The position numbers and the translations under genes were made by a program. Under the pieces are notes generated by a model, which was not told the DNA's origin, made no database searches, and saw nothing but the letters and a program-made list of their open reading frames with translations. A stretch of 64,000 nt of DNA. Source: Pseudomonadales bacterium. Lineage in GTDB: Bacteria; Pseudomonadota; Gammaproteobacteria; Pseudomonadales; Azotimanducaceae. The stretch spans positions 434,001 through 498,000 of the forward strand of contig JANQPF010000005.1 in the NCBI GenBank assembly GCA_028285415.1, given 5' to 3'. Within the stretch, counting starts at the first letter, position 1. The number at the start of each line of letters is the position of its first letter. Shown one piece after another: positions 17,102 through 27,600 of the stretch.

Positions 17102-20026
17102 ATGGAAGTAATGCGATCTGTGCGGCGGGCTTTGGCCGCTGGCACGGGTGTGCTTGGCATGTTTGCCTTCAGTACGCCGGTGCTTGCCGCAGAAGATGTG
17201 ATCGAAGAAGTCATCGTCACCGGCTCCTTTATCAGGGGAACACCGGAAGACGCAGCGTTGCCAGTCGACGTGCTCGACCGTTCCGATCTGGAGGACGTCG
17301 GCGACCCAACCATCAACGAAATGATTCGTAATCTGAACGTCAGCTCGGGCGCGCTGGCGGAAACCAACCAGTTCGATACCCGCGGCGGTCAGGCCAACGA
17401 AGGCGTGTCGACGGTGAATCTGCGCGGCCTCGGTTCCGCACGGACCCTCGTGCTGATCAACAGCAAGCGCCATGTCGCGACCGAAGGCCTCGGTGTGGAC
17501 ATCAGCGCGGTGCCGAGCATCGCCATTCGCCGCGTTGAGGTGCTCAAAGACGGCGCCGCGGCAACCTACGGTTCCGACGCCATCGGCGGTGTCGTGAACT
17601 TCATTACCCGCGACGACTTCGAAGGCTTCGAAGTGCGTGGCTCGTTCCAGGACATCGAAGATTCCGACGGCGATACGAACATCGGCGCCATCTGGGGCGG
17701 TTCTGCCGGGAACGCGAGCTGGACGCTGGCCGCGGAGTACACCGAGCGTACTGAGCTGCGCATACGCGATCGCGACTGGGCGCTGCGTCCGTTCCCGGAA
17801 AATCCCGCGCCGGGTGGCTGGTCCTCCATCGGTAACCCGGGTACCTATTTCCCGGCGGTTCCGAATGGTGACGGCACGGCCACACTGGTTGCAGGTGCGC
17901 GTCCGGATCCGAACTGTGAAGCGCTCGGCAACTTCGCCGACAGCCCAACCGCTGGCTTCTGCCGTTTCCAGTACACGTTTTTCGACAACCTCATCGAAGA
18001 CGAGGAAAACACCAAAGTCTGGGGTGAGCTCAACATCGACCTGACCGACAGCATCAGCTTCCACGCCGAAGCCCTGTGGCACGAGATGGACATGCCGGAA
18101 TGGAAAACGTCTCCGTCCTATCCGCCGCAGGCGCTCCTCGGACCGGATCGCTTCATTGATCCGTCGCACCCCGGCCTGCAGAGCCTGAAGGCGCAGAATC
18201 CGGGTCTCTTCGACATCGATCTCGACGCTGACGGTGTCGTTGACATTCCCGAAGCCGCCGTCGGTGCGGTCAGCTGGTCGCGGATGCTCGGCGCCGGTGG
18301 ACGCAACGGCCGTCCGGAATCCCGTTCCCGGGAAACCGAAACGCAGCGGTTCTCCATGGGCCTCGACGGCTCGTTCGAAAACGGCATTGGCTTCGACGTG
18401 AGCCTCAGCTGGTCCGAGCGTGAACGTTACATCACGGGCAGTGACATGTTCATCGAGCGCATGGCCTTTGCTTTCGACGGTCTGGGTGGCCCGGGCTGTG
18501 ATCCGGCAACCGGCACGCCGGGTGTCGGCCCCTGTGAGTACTACAACCCCTTCGGCAACGCGCTGCCGTTCTCGGCGGTCACCGGACAGCCGAACCCGAA
18601 TTTCGATCCCACGGTCGCCAACTCGGATGAGCTGATCAACTGGTTGACCGCGTTCACCGCTTCCACGGCGACGAACGAGACGCTGGTGTTTGAAGCCATT
18701 TTCAATGGCGAGACCAACTGGGAGCTCGGCGGCGGTGTGGTCGGCTGGGCGGCCGGTGCGCAGGTGCGCCAGGATGAGTACGACTTCGAAGTGCTCGATG
18801 TCGCCAACCGCGCAATCAACCCGTGTCCGTTCAACAACCCGGTCTCAATCACGCTGGGACACACGACCACGCTCGACTGTGGCGCCGGCGGAGCCGGACA
18901 GCTCGCGTTCCTCGCGGCGACTGACGAAGAGAGCACCGATCGGGACATCTACGCGGTATTCTCCGAATTCAACCTGCCGCTCTCCGATACCTTCGAGGTG
19001 CAGGTTGCGTTCCGCTATGAAGACTACGGCGACAACGACGGCGGCGATTCCTTCGATCCGAAGGTTGCCGCACGTTGGGATGCCACCGAAAACCTGACGT
19101 TCCGCGGCTCTGCCTCGACGACGTTCCGCGGCCCGCCGTCGAGCGCGCTGAGCGGCACGGCCACGGCGCTCGGTTTCATCACGCCGGCGCTTGCGTTCAA
19201 AGCCGTCGACACCACGGGCAACCCGAGTCTGCAGCCTGAAGAGGCGACGGCGCTCAACTTCGGCGCTATCTTCCAGACCGATGCGTTCTACGGCTCGCTC
19301 GACTACTGGTCGTTCGATTTCAGCGACCCGCTGCAGCTGGAAAATGCCAACCAGATCGTGAATGCCTATGGTGCCAACGGTTGTGAAGACGGCGGCGCGG
19401 GTGTTGGATCAGCCGCTTGTGACGTTCTGCGTGGCCGTCTGACGCCGACCGGTACGTCGGTTGCCGGCGTGCAGCGTATTCAGCGCTTCGTCATCAACGG
19501 CGCCGACATCGAAACCTCAGGTATCGACTTCGTAGCCCGCTACTCCTTCGAGGGCGTTGGTAACGGCTCCCTCGACGTTGGTGTCGAAGGTACCTACCAG
19601 CTGGAATACGAGTCAGACGACTTCGTTTCGCTCGAAGGTCTGGTGCTTGCTGAGGGCGGCGATTTCGTTGGCAAGTCCAACGAAGGCACGCCGTTTACGC
19701 CGCTGCCCGAGCTGAAGAGCAACTTCTTCATCCGCTGGGGTAACGAGCAGCATCGCATTGGCTACACCGGCCGCTGGGTCTCAGGCTACGACGACGAAGC
19801 CTCGGATACACCGGCGCGACTGCGTGACATTGACGACCATCTCACCCACGACATCACGTACGTGAACAACATGGTCGATAACCTCACGATCTCGTTGTCC
19901 GTGTTCAACGTCACGGACGAGGATCCGCCTCAAGTGGCGAACGACCTCAACTACGATCCATACAACCACAGCCCGTTCGGGCGTATGATCAAGCTTGGTC
20001 TGGCCTATACCTTCGGTCAGAACTGA
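17102..20026 (+). CDS. TonB-dependent outer-membrane receptor
   Basis: Large TonB-dependent receptor of about 974 residues. A signal peptide ends VLAAED and is followed by a TonB-box-like IEEVIVTGSF. The plug domain runs from about 45 to 165 (NLRGLGSARTLVLINSKRH; DGAAATYGSDAIGGVVNFITR). The long beta-barrel ends in an aromatic strand, MIKLGLAYTFGQN. The plug type resembles receptors common in oligotrophic marine bacteria and Caulobacter, whose ligands are often unknown. ATG 17102 is preferred over the upstream GTG at 17051 because it gives a clean signal peptide. No biosynthetic or ABC genes flank it, so the ligand cannot be inferred. It is monocistronic, with a terminator after it. Confidence 0.93.
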   Translation: MEVMRSVRRALAAGTGVLGMFAFSTPVLAAEDVIEEVIVTGSFIRGTPEDAALPVDVLDRSDLEDVGDPTINEMIRNLNVSSGALAETNQFDTRGGQANEGVSTVNLRGLGSARTLVLINSKRHVATEGLGVDISAVPSIAIRRVEVLKDGAAATYGSDAIGGVVNFITRDDFEGFEVRGSFQDIEDSDGDTNIGAIWGGSAGNASWTLAAEYTERTELRIRDRDWALRPFPENPAPGGWSSIGNPGTYFPAVPNGDGTATLVAGARPDPNCEALGNFADSPTAGFCRFQYTFFDNLIEDEENTKVWGELNIDLTDSISFHAEALWHEMDMPEWKTSPSYPPQALLGPDRFIDPSHPGLQSLKAQNPGLFDIDLDADGVVDIPEAAVGAVSWSRMLGAGGRNGRPESRSRETETQRFSMGLDGSFENGIGFDVSLSWSERERYITGSDMFIERMAFAFDGLGGPGCDPATGTPGVGPCEYYNPFGNALPFSAVTGQPNPNFDPTVANSDELINWLTAFTASTATNETLVFEAIFNGETNWELGGGVVGWAAGAQVRQDEYDFEVLDVANRAINPCPFNNPVSITLGHTTTLDCGAGGAGQLAFLAATDEESTDRDIYAVFSEFNLPLSDTFEVQVAFRYEDYGDNDGGDSFDPKVAARWDATENLTFRGSASTTFRGPPSSALSGTATALGFITPALAFKAVDTTGNPSLQPEEATALNFGAIFQTDAFYGSLDYWSFDFSDPLQLENANQIVNAYGANGCEDGGAGVGSAACDVLRGRLTPTGTSVAGVQRIQRFVINGADIETSGIDFVARYSFEGVGNGSLDVGVEGTYQLEYESDDFVSLEGLVLAEGGDFVGKSNEGTPFTPLPELKSNFFIRWGNEQHRIGYTGRWVSGYDDEASDTPARLRDIDDHLTHDITYVNNMVDNLTISLSVFNVTDEDPPQVANDLNYDPYNHSPFGRMIKLGLAYTFGQN

Positions 20027-20047
20027 GAACGGCGCGGATAGCGCAAA

Positions 20048-20075
20048 AGCCCGGCCTCCGGCCGGGCTTTTTTTT
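20048..20075 (+). terminator. Intrinsic terminator after the TonB receptor gene
   Basis: A 9-bp perfect stem (AGCCCGGCC / GGCCGGGCT) with loop TCC is followed by eight T. It lies 22 bases after the receptor stop and before the convergent histidine-phosphatase gene. Confidence 0.92.
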
Positions 20076-20119
20076 GCCCGGTTTTTTACCCGGTCAACGC
20101 GTGGGCGAGCCGGATCCGT

Positions 20120-20668
20120 TCAGTTGATTTTCGTCTCTGCGGTGCGGCCGAGGGCAACGGCGTGCAGCATGCCGTCGATGTGTTCGATCGTTGTGACGGA
20201 GCAGTTGTCCGGGGCAAAGATGCGCAGGCGCTCGTCCCCCTGGGCGACCCCCACCGCGGCGTTGATGGCGACATAGTGGCTGAACATCACGCAGTCCTCG
20301 TCCGCCGCCCGCAGGCACTCAGCCACGCCGTCACGCCACTGCTGATAAGCAGGCTCGAGCGCCTGCCAGGTGCCCTGCATCGCTTGTCCCAGCCACGCGG
20401 CGCGCTCTTCGAGATCGTCCGAAGGCGAGGGGATTTCCGCAACGCGGGGTTCGAGCTGTACTTCACACCCCCACTTTGCAGCCAGCGGCTGCGCCGTTTC
20501 GAACGCGCGCGCGAGAGGGCTCGAATAGACGGGCAGCGGTCCCAGCGGCGCCAGCAGGTCGGCGACGGCCTCAGCCTGCCGGCGTCCAAGGGCGCTGAGT
20601 CCCGGGTCTTTGTGGGCGCCGAAGCCGGCGGCGGCCTGGCCATGGCGCACGAGGTGAATCCTGGTCAT
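20120..20668 (-). CDS. Histidine phosphatase (phosphoglycerate mutase-like) family protein
   Basis: Branch-1 histidine phosphatase of 182 residues. The catalytic phosphohistidine motif HLVRHGQA is at the N-terminus. YSSPLARAFETAQ supplies the conserved Arg and Thr, and VMFSHYVAINA carries the second catalytic His. Members dephosphorylate small phosphorylated metabolites or proteins; the substrate here is unknown. It diverges from cobS across 81 bases. Confidence 0.85.
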   Translation of the reverse strand: MTRIHLVRHGQAAAGFGAHKDPGLSALGRRQAEAVADLLAPLGPLPVYSSPLARAFETAQPLAAKWGCEVQLEPRVAEIPSPSDDLEERAAWLGQAMQGTWQALEPAYQQWRDGVAECLRAADEDCVMFSHYVAINAAVGVAQGDERLRIFAPDNCSVTTIEHIDGMLHAVALGRTAETKIN

Positions 20669-20749
20669 CTGGTCCTACTTTATTTACTGCTTTTTGGCTG
20701 CGGTGCCGTACAATAGCCGGCTTGCTGTAATTAATGTAGAGAGAGTGAC

Positions 20750-21754
20750 GTGAACGAGCATGCAGCCGAGGGGCTGAGCACTAACCTGGTGCCCGATACA
20801 ACCATCGACGTCCGCGAAGCGTTTGGCCTGGATCTGGACCTGACGGTACCGGCGTTCAGCGAGCGCACGGAGTATGTGCCGGTGATCGACCAGGACTACC
20901 GTTTTGACCATGACACGACGCTGGCGATCCTGGCTGGCTTTGCGCACAACCGCCGCGTCATGATCCAGGGTTATCACGGCACCGGAAAGTCGACCCACAT
21001 TGAGCAGGTGGCGGCGCGTCTCAACTGGCCATGCATCCGCATCAATCTCGACAGCCACATCAGCCGGATCGATCTCGTAGGCAAAGACGCGATCGTGTTG
21101 CAGGAGGGCAAGCAGGTCACGGAATTCCGGGAAGGCATCCTGCCCTGGGCGCTGCAGCACCCTGTGGCGCTCGTATTCGATGAGTACGACGCCGGCCGGC
21201 CCGACGTCATGTTCGTGATTCAGCGCGTGCTCGAGGTCGAGGGTAAGCTGACGCTGCTCGACCAGAACAAAGTGATCCAACCGCACTCCCACTTTCGCCT
21301 CTTCGCGACGACGAACACCGTGGGCCTGGGGGATACGACGGGTCTTTACCACGGCACCCAGCAGATCAACCAGGGTCAGATGGACCGCTGGAGCATCGTC
21401 TCGACGCTGAACTACCTCGAGCACGAGGCTGAGTGTGAGATTGTGCTCGGCAAAGCCAAGTCCTACGCCGAGACCGACGCCGGACATCGGATGATTTCCA
21501 ACATGGTCAGCGTTGCGGACCTCACCCGTAAAGGGTTCATCAACGGCGACGTGTCGATTGTGATGTCGCCGCGGACGGTGCTCACCTGGGCGGAGAACGC
21601 CGAGATTTTCGGCGACGTGGGTTTTGCGTTCAAAGTCACGTTCCTCAACAAGTGCGACGAGCTCGAACGTCCCATCGTTGCCGAGTACTACCAGCGCTGC
21701 ATGGGCGAAGACCTGGGTGAAGCCACGCAGGGCATCACGCTGAAGAGCGCGTAA
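20750..21754 (+). CDS. cobS: CobS-like AAA+ ATPase (cobaltochelatase subunit family)
   Basis: MoxR/CobS-type AAA+ ATPase of 334 residues. Walker A is GYHGTGKST (Lys80), Walker B is VFDEYDAG (Asp144-Glu145), and FATTNTVG is sensor 1. The sequence follows CobS over its whole length, including the N-terminal [21 protein letters not shown]-type segment. In aerobic B12 synthesis CobS works with CobT and CobN to insert cobalt, but no cobN or other cobalamin gene is in the window. The GTG start at 20750 is preceded by GAGAGAG; a TACAAT -10-like hexamer lies at 20709-20714. cobT starts 14 bases downstream, so this is a two-gene operon. Confidence 0.9.
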   Translation: MNEHAAEGLSTNLVPDTTIDVREAFGLDLDLTVPAFSERTEYVPVIDQDYRFDHDTTLAILAGFAHNRRVMIQGYHGTGKSTHIEQVAARLNWPCIRINLDSHISRIDLVGKDAIVLQEGKQVTEFREGILPWALQHPVALVFDEYDAGRPDVMFVIQRVLEVEGKLTLLDQNKVIQPHSHFRLFATTNTVGLGDTTGLYHGTQQINQGQMDRWSIVSTLNYLEHEAECEIVLGKAKSYAETDAGHRMISNMVSVADLTRKGFINGDVSIVMSPRTVLTWAENAEIFGDVGFAFKVTFLNKCDELERPIVAEYYQRCMGEDLGEATQGITLKSA

Positions 21755-21768
21755 CACCTGGCCCCGTC

Positions 21769-23580
21769 ATGAGTGAAGCCGAGAGCCCGCTGGAGCCGTT
21801 CAAGCGCGCGATGACCGCAACCATGCGCGCGCTTGCTGAGGATGAGGAGCTGGAAGTCAGCTTCGGTCCCGGCGCACCCTCCGTGCGCGGCAACCGCATG
21901 CGCGTGCCGCTGCCGACCATCGGCTGCACTGAAACTGAGATTAACTCCGTGCGCGGCGTCGGCGATCAGTTTGCGCTGAGACTTCGTCATCATGACGATG
22001 CGCTGCACGCCCGCTACACCCCTCAAGGTGGCCCCGCTCAGGAAATGTTCGAGTGGATTGAAGATGCGCGTATCGCCTCCATCGGCAGCATGCGGATGGA
22101 GGGGGTGGCGCAGAATCTCGACGCCCGTCTGGAAACCCAGTGTCAGCAGGCGGCATTCGACACCATTACCGCGGAAACGGAGGCGCCTCTCTCCGTAGCT
22201 GTTGGCTTGCTTGTCAGGCAGGAACTGACCGGGCGAGAGCTGCCGCCCAGCGCGGAGAACGTCGTCCGTTTCTGGCGCGATCACATCGAGGCCCATGCGG
22301 GTGAGCACATCCGCGCATTGAAAGACAAAGTCACGGACCAGGCTGAGTTCGCCATGATGTGCCGCAGCATCATCGCCGATCTCGGCCTCGCTGCGGATTT
22401 CGACGATCAGCCTGAGGGTGAGAACAACCAGGACGAAATCGAAACCATGGACGAGTCGGAGAACAGCGAAACCGACTTCAGTCCTGAAGACGTCATGCTC
22501 GACGATGAGTCGATGGCGGACGAGAACGCCGATGGCGACGCCACCATGGTCGAGATGGACGCGGACATGGACATGGACGAGTCCGGTGCGGAAGCAGATC
22601 CGGACGAGGCGCCGGTCCCGATGCCCGACGAGGCCGGACGGATTGCCGTCGACATCAACTACCAGGCCTATTGTCAGGACTTCGATGAGATGATCCGCGC
22701 AGAGGAGCTCTGTGATGCGGAGGAGATGGCGCGCCTCAGACAGCTGCTCGATCAGCAGCTCGTCTCGCTTCAGCACACGACGTCGAAGCTTGCCAACCGC
22801 CTGCAGCGCAAGCTCATGGCGAAGCAGAACCGCACGTGGGAATTTGATCTCGAAGAAGGTGTGCTCGACGCTGCCCGCCTGACGCAGGTGGTTGTCGACC
22901 CGGTCAACCCGCTGGCGTACAAGCAGGAAAAAGAGATGAACTTCCGTGACACCGTGGTCACGCTCCTCATCGACAGCTCCGGCTCCATGCGCGGCCGTTC
23001 GATCACCATCGCCGCGATGTGTGCGGACATTCTGGGGCGTACGCTCGAGCGCTGCTCGGTGCGGGTGGAGATTCTCGGCTTCACGACGCGCGCCTGGCGG
23101 GGCGGACAATCTCGCGAGAAGTGGATCAACGACGGCAAACCGTCGAATCCGGGACGCCTGAACGACCTGCGCCACATCGTTTACAAAGCCGCGGACGATA
23201 CCTGGGCGAGAACGCGAAGAAATCTCGGCCTGATGATGCGCGAAGAGCTCTTGAAGGAGAATATCGACGGAGAGGCGCTCATCTGGGCGCACAATCGGAT
23301 CGTGACGCGCACCGAGCAGCGCAAGATTCTCATGGTCATCTCCGACGGGCTGCCGGTGGACAATTCGACGCTGCTGGTCAACCCGAGCAATTACCTCGAG
23401 CAGCACCTGAAGTACGCGATAGACATGATCGAAAACTACTCACCCGTGCAGCTTGTGGCCATCGGCATCGGCCACGACGTTACGCACCACTACATGCGCG
23501 CGGTGACGATCACCGACGCTGAACAGCTGGGCGGGGCGATGACGGAACAGCTTGCGGACCTCTTTGACGTCAAAACCTGA
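21769..23580 (+). CDS. cobT: CobT-like VWA-domain protein (cobaltochelatase subunit family)
   Basis: Partner of the CobS-like ATPase, 603 residues. The N-terminal part matches CobT, with the segment RPP-type core and [15 protein letters not shown]. Next comes a strongly acidic, low-complexity linker (about residues 210-290, rich in D/E/M). The C-terminal von Willebrand A domain carries the MIDAS motif [10 protein letters not shown], with Asp402, Ser404 and Ser406 intact. AAA+/VWA pairs act as metal-insertion or protein-remodelling chaperones; whether this one serves cobalamin or another client is open, since cobN is not nearby. Confidence 0.88.
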   Translation: MSEAESPLEPFKRAMTATMRALAEDEELEVSFGPGAPSVRGNRMRVPLPTIGCTETEINSVRGVGDQFALRLRHHDDALHARYTPQGGPAQEMFEWIEDARIASIGSMRMEGVAQNLDARLETQCQQAAFDTITAETEAPLSVAVGLLVRQELTGRELPPSAENVVRFWRDHIEAHAGEHIRALKDKVTDQAEFAMMCRSIIADLGLAADFDDQPEGENNQDEIETMDESENSETDFSPEDVMLDDESMADENADGDATMVEMDADMDMDESGAEADPDEAPVPMPDEAGRIAVDINYQAYCQDFDEMIRAEELCDAEEMARLRQLLDQQLVSLQHTTSKLANRLQRKLMAKQNRTWEFDLEEGVLDAARLTQVVVDPVNPLAYKQEKEMNFRDTVVTLLIDSSGSMRGRSITIAAMCADILGRTLERCSVRVEILGFTTRAWRGGQSREKWINDGKPSNPGRLNDLRHIVYKAADDTWARTRRNLGLMMREELLKENIDGEALIWAHNRIVTRTEQRKILMVISDGLPVDNSTLLVNPSNYLEQHLKYAIDMIENYSPVQLVAIGIGHDVTHHYMRAVTITDAEQLGGAMTEQLADLFDVKT

Positions 23581-23590
23581 CGAGCAATAA

Positions 23591-23612
23591 AAAGGGCGCT
23601 TTCGCACCCTTT
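23591..23612. terminator. Hairpin between convergent genes (probable terminator)
   Basis: AAAGGGCGC pairs with GCACCCTTT around a TTTC loop with one C-A mismatch. It lies 10 bases after cobT and faces the convergent ABM-domain gene. The T run is only three long, so strength is uncertain. Confidence 0.55.
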
Positions 23613-23632
23613 GTGATTTGGTCGTAACGCCG

Positions 23633-23920
23633 CTAACGCGTTACCGCACGCATCCGCTTGATTTCCGGTGGTCCACCCATTTTGCCTTTGAAACCTCCGC
23701 CAGCCGCTTTGAAGTGCTCGGACTGGCCGTGCACAGCCAGGGCCTCCTCGCTATCGTAGAGCTCGAGCACCCAGTAGTCACCGTCGTCGTCCTTACAGAG
23801 CTGGTACATCAGACAGCCCGGCTCGTTGGCCTTGACAGCGTCCATGAGGTCGAGAAAAACGCCTTCGAATTCTTCGGCCGCCTCCGGTTTGACGTTCAGC
23901 TTTGCGGTTACTCCGATCAT
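23633..23920 (-). CDS. ABM-domain (antibiotic biosynthesis monooxygenase-like) protein
   Basis: Small dimeric ferredoxin-like fold protein of 95 residues. The pattern MIGVTAKLNVKPEAAEEFE...EPGCLMYQL...YWVLELYDSEEALAVHGQSEHF is typical of the ABM/YgiN family, whose members include quinol monooxygenases and heme-degrading enzymes. The specific reaction is unknown. A strong ribosome binding site (GGGAGGAATT) precedes the ATG. It diverges from the NUDIX gene across 45 bases. Confidence 0.8.
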   Translation of the reverse strand: MIGVTAKLNVKPEAAEEFEGVFLDLMDAVKANEPGCLMYQLCKDDDGDYWVLELYDSEEALAVHGQSEHFKAAGGGFKGKMGGPPEIKRMRAVTR

Positions 23921-23965
23921 AATTCCTCCCGGTAATTGTCATTCGACCTCAGCATAAGGAGTCCC

Positions 23966-24520
23966 ATGCACCGGCGCAATCTGCTTCAAGCGATCAGCGA
24001 GTATGCCGCCAGGCACCCGGAAGAGAGCGCGGTGACCGAACGTTTCACGCGCTTTGTCGAAAGTGAGGTGCGATGCTTCGAGCGGGATTGCTGGCGCGGC
24101 CACGTTACGGGTTCAGCGTGGCTGATGGACCCTGACGAGCGTGCCTTGCTTCTGACACATCACAAGAAGCTCGACATCTGGGTGCAGCTCGGCGGGCACA
24201 GCGACGGTGATCCCGACACGCTGGCGGTTGCCTGCAAAGAGGCTGAGGAGGAATCAGGCGTGAGCGTGGACGTCATCACGCCTCAGGTGTTCGATCTGGA
24301 CATCCACGAGATTCCGGCGCGCAAAGACGACCCGGCGCACTTCCACTTCGACGTGCGGTTTGTGCTCCGGGCGCGCAGTCGCGACGTGGTGGTGAGCGGG
24401 GAATCCAACGATCTGGCCTGGGTGGCGCTGCCGGAGATTGCAGCGCTCACGCAGGAAACGTCGATATTGCGGATGCGGGACAAATGGCTCGCCCGACAGG
24501 CCTCAACGCAGAGCCGTTGA
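23966..24520 (+). CDS. NUDIX hydrolase
   Basis: Nucleotide-diphosphate-linked-moiety hydrolase of about 184 residues. The NUDIX helix is present as GGHSDGDPDTLAVACKEAEE followed by ESGV. The catalytic core KEAEEESG keeps the metal-binding glutamates, while the first Glu of GX5EX7REUXEEXGU is replaced (Pro in this alignment) and Arg by Lys. Substrate is unknown. ATG 23966 is chosen because AAGGAG stands directly upstream; an earlier TTG at 23936 has no ribosome binding site. The last codons overlap the -35 box of the TonB receptor promoter. Confidence 0.85.
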   Translation: MHRRNLLQAISEYAARHPEESAVTERFTRFVESEVRCFERDCWRGHVTGSAWLMDPDERALLLTHHKKLDIWVQLGGHSDGDPDTLAVACKEAEEESGVSVDVITPQVFDLDIHEIPARKDDPAHFHFDVRFVLRARSRDVVVSGESNDLAWVALPEIAALTQETSILRMRDKWLARQASTQSR

Positions 24521-24546
24521 CAGCAAGGGTGTCCGCTCGCTATAAG
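24517..24546 (+). promoter_or_regulatory. Strong sigma-70 promoter for TonB receptor paralogue 1
   Basis: TTGACA (24517-24522) and TATAAG (24541-24546) are separated by 18 bases. The -35 box is a perfect match and overlaps the stop codon of the NUDIX gene. The leader to the ATG at 24691 would be about 140 bases. The same two hexamers precede the paralogous receptor. Confidence 0.75.
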
Positions 24547-24690
24547 GGGCGTGGGAGAGTACGCAGTTACGCGCGATATTTGATTGTACGGGTATACGAC
24601 TTAAGTTTGGAAAACCGTCCGGTTTGCTGAGGTAAGTTGTAGCGACGAACAACCTGCAACGGGTTGGGACAGTCAAGTTGGAGGGGAACA

Positions 24691-27600
24691 ATGCCTTCAC
24701 GTTTCGTACGTGTCGGTGGTCTTGCGCTCATCATTGCGATACTGCCTGCGTATACCTCAGTGTATGCGGCTCAGGGTCGCCAGATCGAAGAAGTTGTCGT
24801 TACGGCCGAGCGCCGTGAATCGACCGTACAGGACACCGCCATATCCATCACCGCCTTCACCGGCGAATTCATTGAAGACTTTGGTCTGCGCAATCAGGAA
24901 GATCTGCAGAACTACATTCCGGCAACCACCATACAACCGTATGACCTGTCCATCCGCGGGGTAGGACGGCTGTTTCGAGCGCTGGGCGGAGATCCGGGCA
25001 TCGCCACCTACTATGACGGCGCGTATTCCGAAGACTTCGGCATCGCCTCGACGGAAGGTGGGCTCTTCGATCTCGAACGGATTGAGGTCCTGCGCGGACC
25101 GCAAGGCACGCTGTACGGACGCAACGGCGTCGGCGGCGCGGTCAACTTCCACAGCAAAAAGCCTTCGGAAGAATTTGAAGGTGAGGTCAAGGTGATTGTC
25201 GGCTCCTACGAGCAGAAAGAGATCTTCGGCGTACTTTCGGGGCCGATCATCGACGGCTTTCTGAACGCCCGCGTGACCGGCGTAAAGCGGACCCGCGACG
25301 GCTTCATCAACGACGTTGAACCGGGCAACCCCGACATCAACAACTACGGCGACGAAAACTACTCACTGTCACTCGAATTCACGCCGAGCGAAACGCTCTC
25401 GATCTACATGCGAGGCAACGAACGCAGCTACCGGCGCATGATGTCCGGCGCTCAAGGCGCGGGTGCGATTGTCGTGTCGGAACAAGGCGGAATACGTGAC
25501 CCCGTGAGCGGCGGCGAGCGCTGGACGTCTGTGCCGGTGCATGGCTGGCGCGTGGTGCAGGATCCGATGGCAGCCGGTGCGGACTTCTGCGCGAGCGCAA
25601 CCGACCGCACCGTCGCGGACTGTATCGTGCCCACGGGTCTGGTGCCTTACATCAACGCAACTGCGCCGGGCTCGGTGACGGGTACCGGGGTGTACCGCTT
25701 TGACCTGAACGGCATCGTCCGCTACGCCCAGCCGCTGGTTGGCGGGGTGGACTCCGCAGGTGTTGCCCGCGGCGGCACGACAACAACGGGCTTTTCACGA
25801 CCCAACTACGCGTATCAGGCGTTCGGCCTGCCCGATGAGCTTGCGCGGGCCGACCAGAGTATCCAGGGGAACGGCCGGGAGATTCCGGAGCTGACCGGGG
25901 ACGATCTCGATGCCTGGACCAACGGCTTTCAGGACGAGTTTTTCGACCACCAGGCGGCGTACGTGTCCGTCACCTGGGATGCGGCGGACTGGTTGAGCTT
26001 CAAGTACATCGGCGCCTATACCGACTACTTCTACGACCGCACCACGGAAGACGACCGGACCGGTCTGCCGCACGATCAGCAGTTCTACGCGGCGCAGGAA
26101 AACGAGAACTACCAGCACGAGCTGCAGATGTTCATGGACATCGGTGAAGACATCACCTTGACGGGTGGCTACTTCTATTATGAAAACGACATCGATCAGC
26201 AGCTCGACTTCTACTCCACCGACAGCTGGTCGCGCTACACCAGTCCGGACAACATCTACGGTGACGCGGGCGCAAGCGCCTTCCTCGCCGCCGACCCGAC
26301 GGCCTTCCTTTATATCGGACCGGTGCACGTCAACCATCGCAGCGCGCAGAACATTGCGCCAGCCAATCTGGCGGGCGCAATTCCGCTTCCCTCTTTCTCC
26401 GATCCCAACATCACCGAGGTGCAGTTTGCCGATGGTGCATGGCTCGGCGACACCCTCGCAACGGGCGGACGGGTGGATCACGGCCCGGTATCTGACGGCA
26501 CCACCTTCATCTGGGATACGGAAAACCGCACCAAAGCGTGGGCGGTGTATCTGCAGGGTGAATGGCAGATCAACGATACGTGGGCGATCACGCTGGGCGC
26601 GCGCTATGCGGAAGACGACAAGGAAGCGGAAGAAAACCTCTTCCTCTATAACGAATCGGTCAGCGCGCTGGCTACCTGCGTGGCAAACACCGGTGATTCG
26701 GTCCTGTGCGGAGACGACCCCCTGGCGCCCGATGGCGTGGTGACGCTGGCGGAGTACAACCAGAACATCACCGGCGGCATAGACGCGTCCGGCAACGTCG
26801 TCGATTTCGACCGGGTAAGGTTCCGCGGCGTGCCGTTCAGTCGATCGATCTACCGGGCGATCGAGAACGAATTCGACGAAGTGACCTACAGGGTCAATCT
26901 CGATTTCACCCCCACGGAGGACGATCTGTTCTACCTGTCGATGACTACCGGGTACCGTGCGGGAGGATTCAATCTCGGCTACTTCTCGTTCATTCCAACC
27001 TACGATCCCGAAGACATCACCGCCTATGAGCTGGGTTACAAGGGTCAGCTCTTCGACGGCACCCTGCAGCTGAACGCGTCGGTCTACTACTACGACTACG
27101 AAGGCGTGCACCTGCAGTACTCAGTGTCTTCGTTCACAGGTGTGTCCACGTCGGTCAGAAATGCGCCCGGGGCGGTGACCATCGGCGGTGAGCTCGAGAT
27201 CCTCTGGCTTGCGACCGACAACCTCACGCTCGGCGCAACCTATAGCTACACGGATGCCAAGTACGACGGTGAGCTGGTCGAGCCGGCCACGGGCACCACC
27301 GGCGTTGTCGACGAAAACAATCCGTACGCACCGGCGTCGGTGTATTCGCTGGCCGAACGCAACTTCCCCATCGACGACGAGCCGCTGCCGCGCGTGCCGG
27401 AAAACAAATTCACCGGTTGGGCGGAGTACGTGCTGGAGCTGGGTGACAACGGCAAGGTCACGTTTCTGACCTCGGTCGCCTATACCGGCGAGTTTCAGGC
27501 GGCGGGTCGTCCCGTGCCGGAAAGCCCGCTCTCTGTGGCACCCGAGTACATCCGCTGGGATGCGCGCGTGACCTGGAATAGCGCGAACGAACAGTGGGGC

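Noticed and set aside
21688-23406. Long open frame on the minus strand opposite cobT (572 codons)
   Set aside because: It lies wholly antisense to a clear CobT gene, has no recognisable domain, and its His/Arg/Val-rich composition is that of an antisense shadow in high-GC DNA.
20750-23580. A cobalamin biosynthesis locus
   Set aside because: Only the cobS/cobT pair is present; neighbours have no B12 function, so I kept the pair but not the pathway claim.
25795-27111. Minus-strand frame of 438 codons inside TonB receptor paralogue 1
   Set aside because: It is antisense to a confident receptor gene and has no motif; a similar shadow occurs in the paralogue because the DNA is related.
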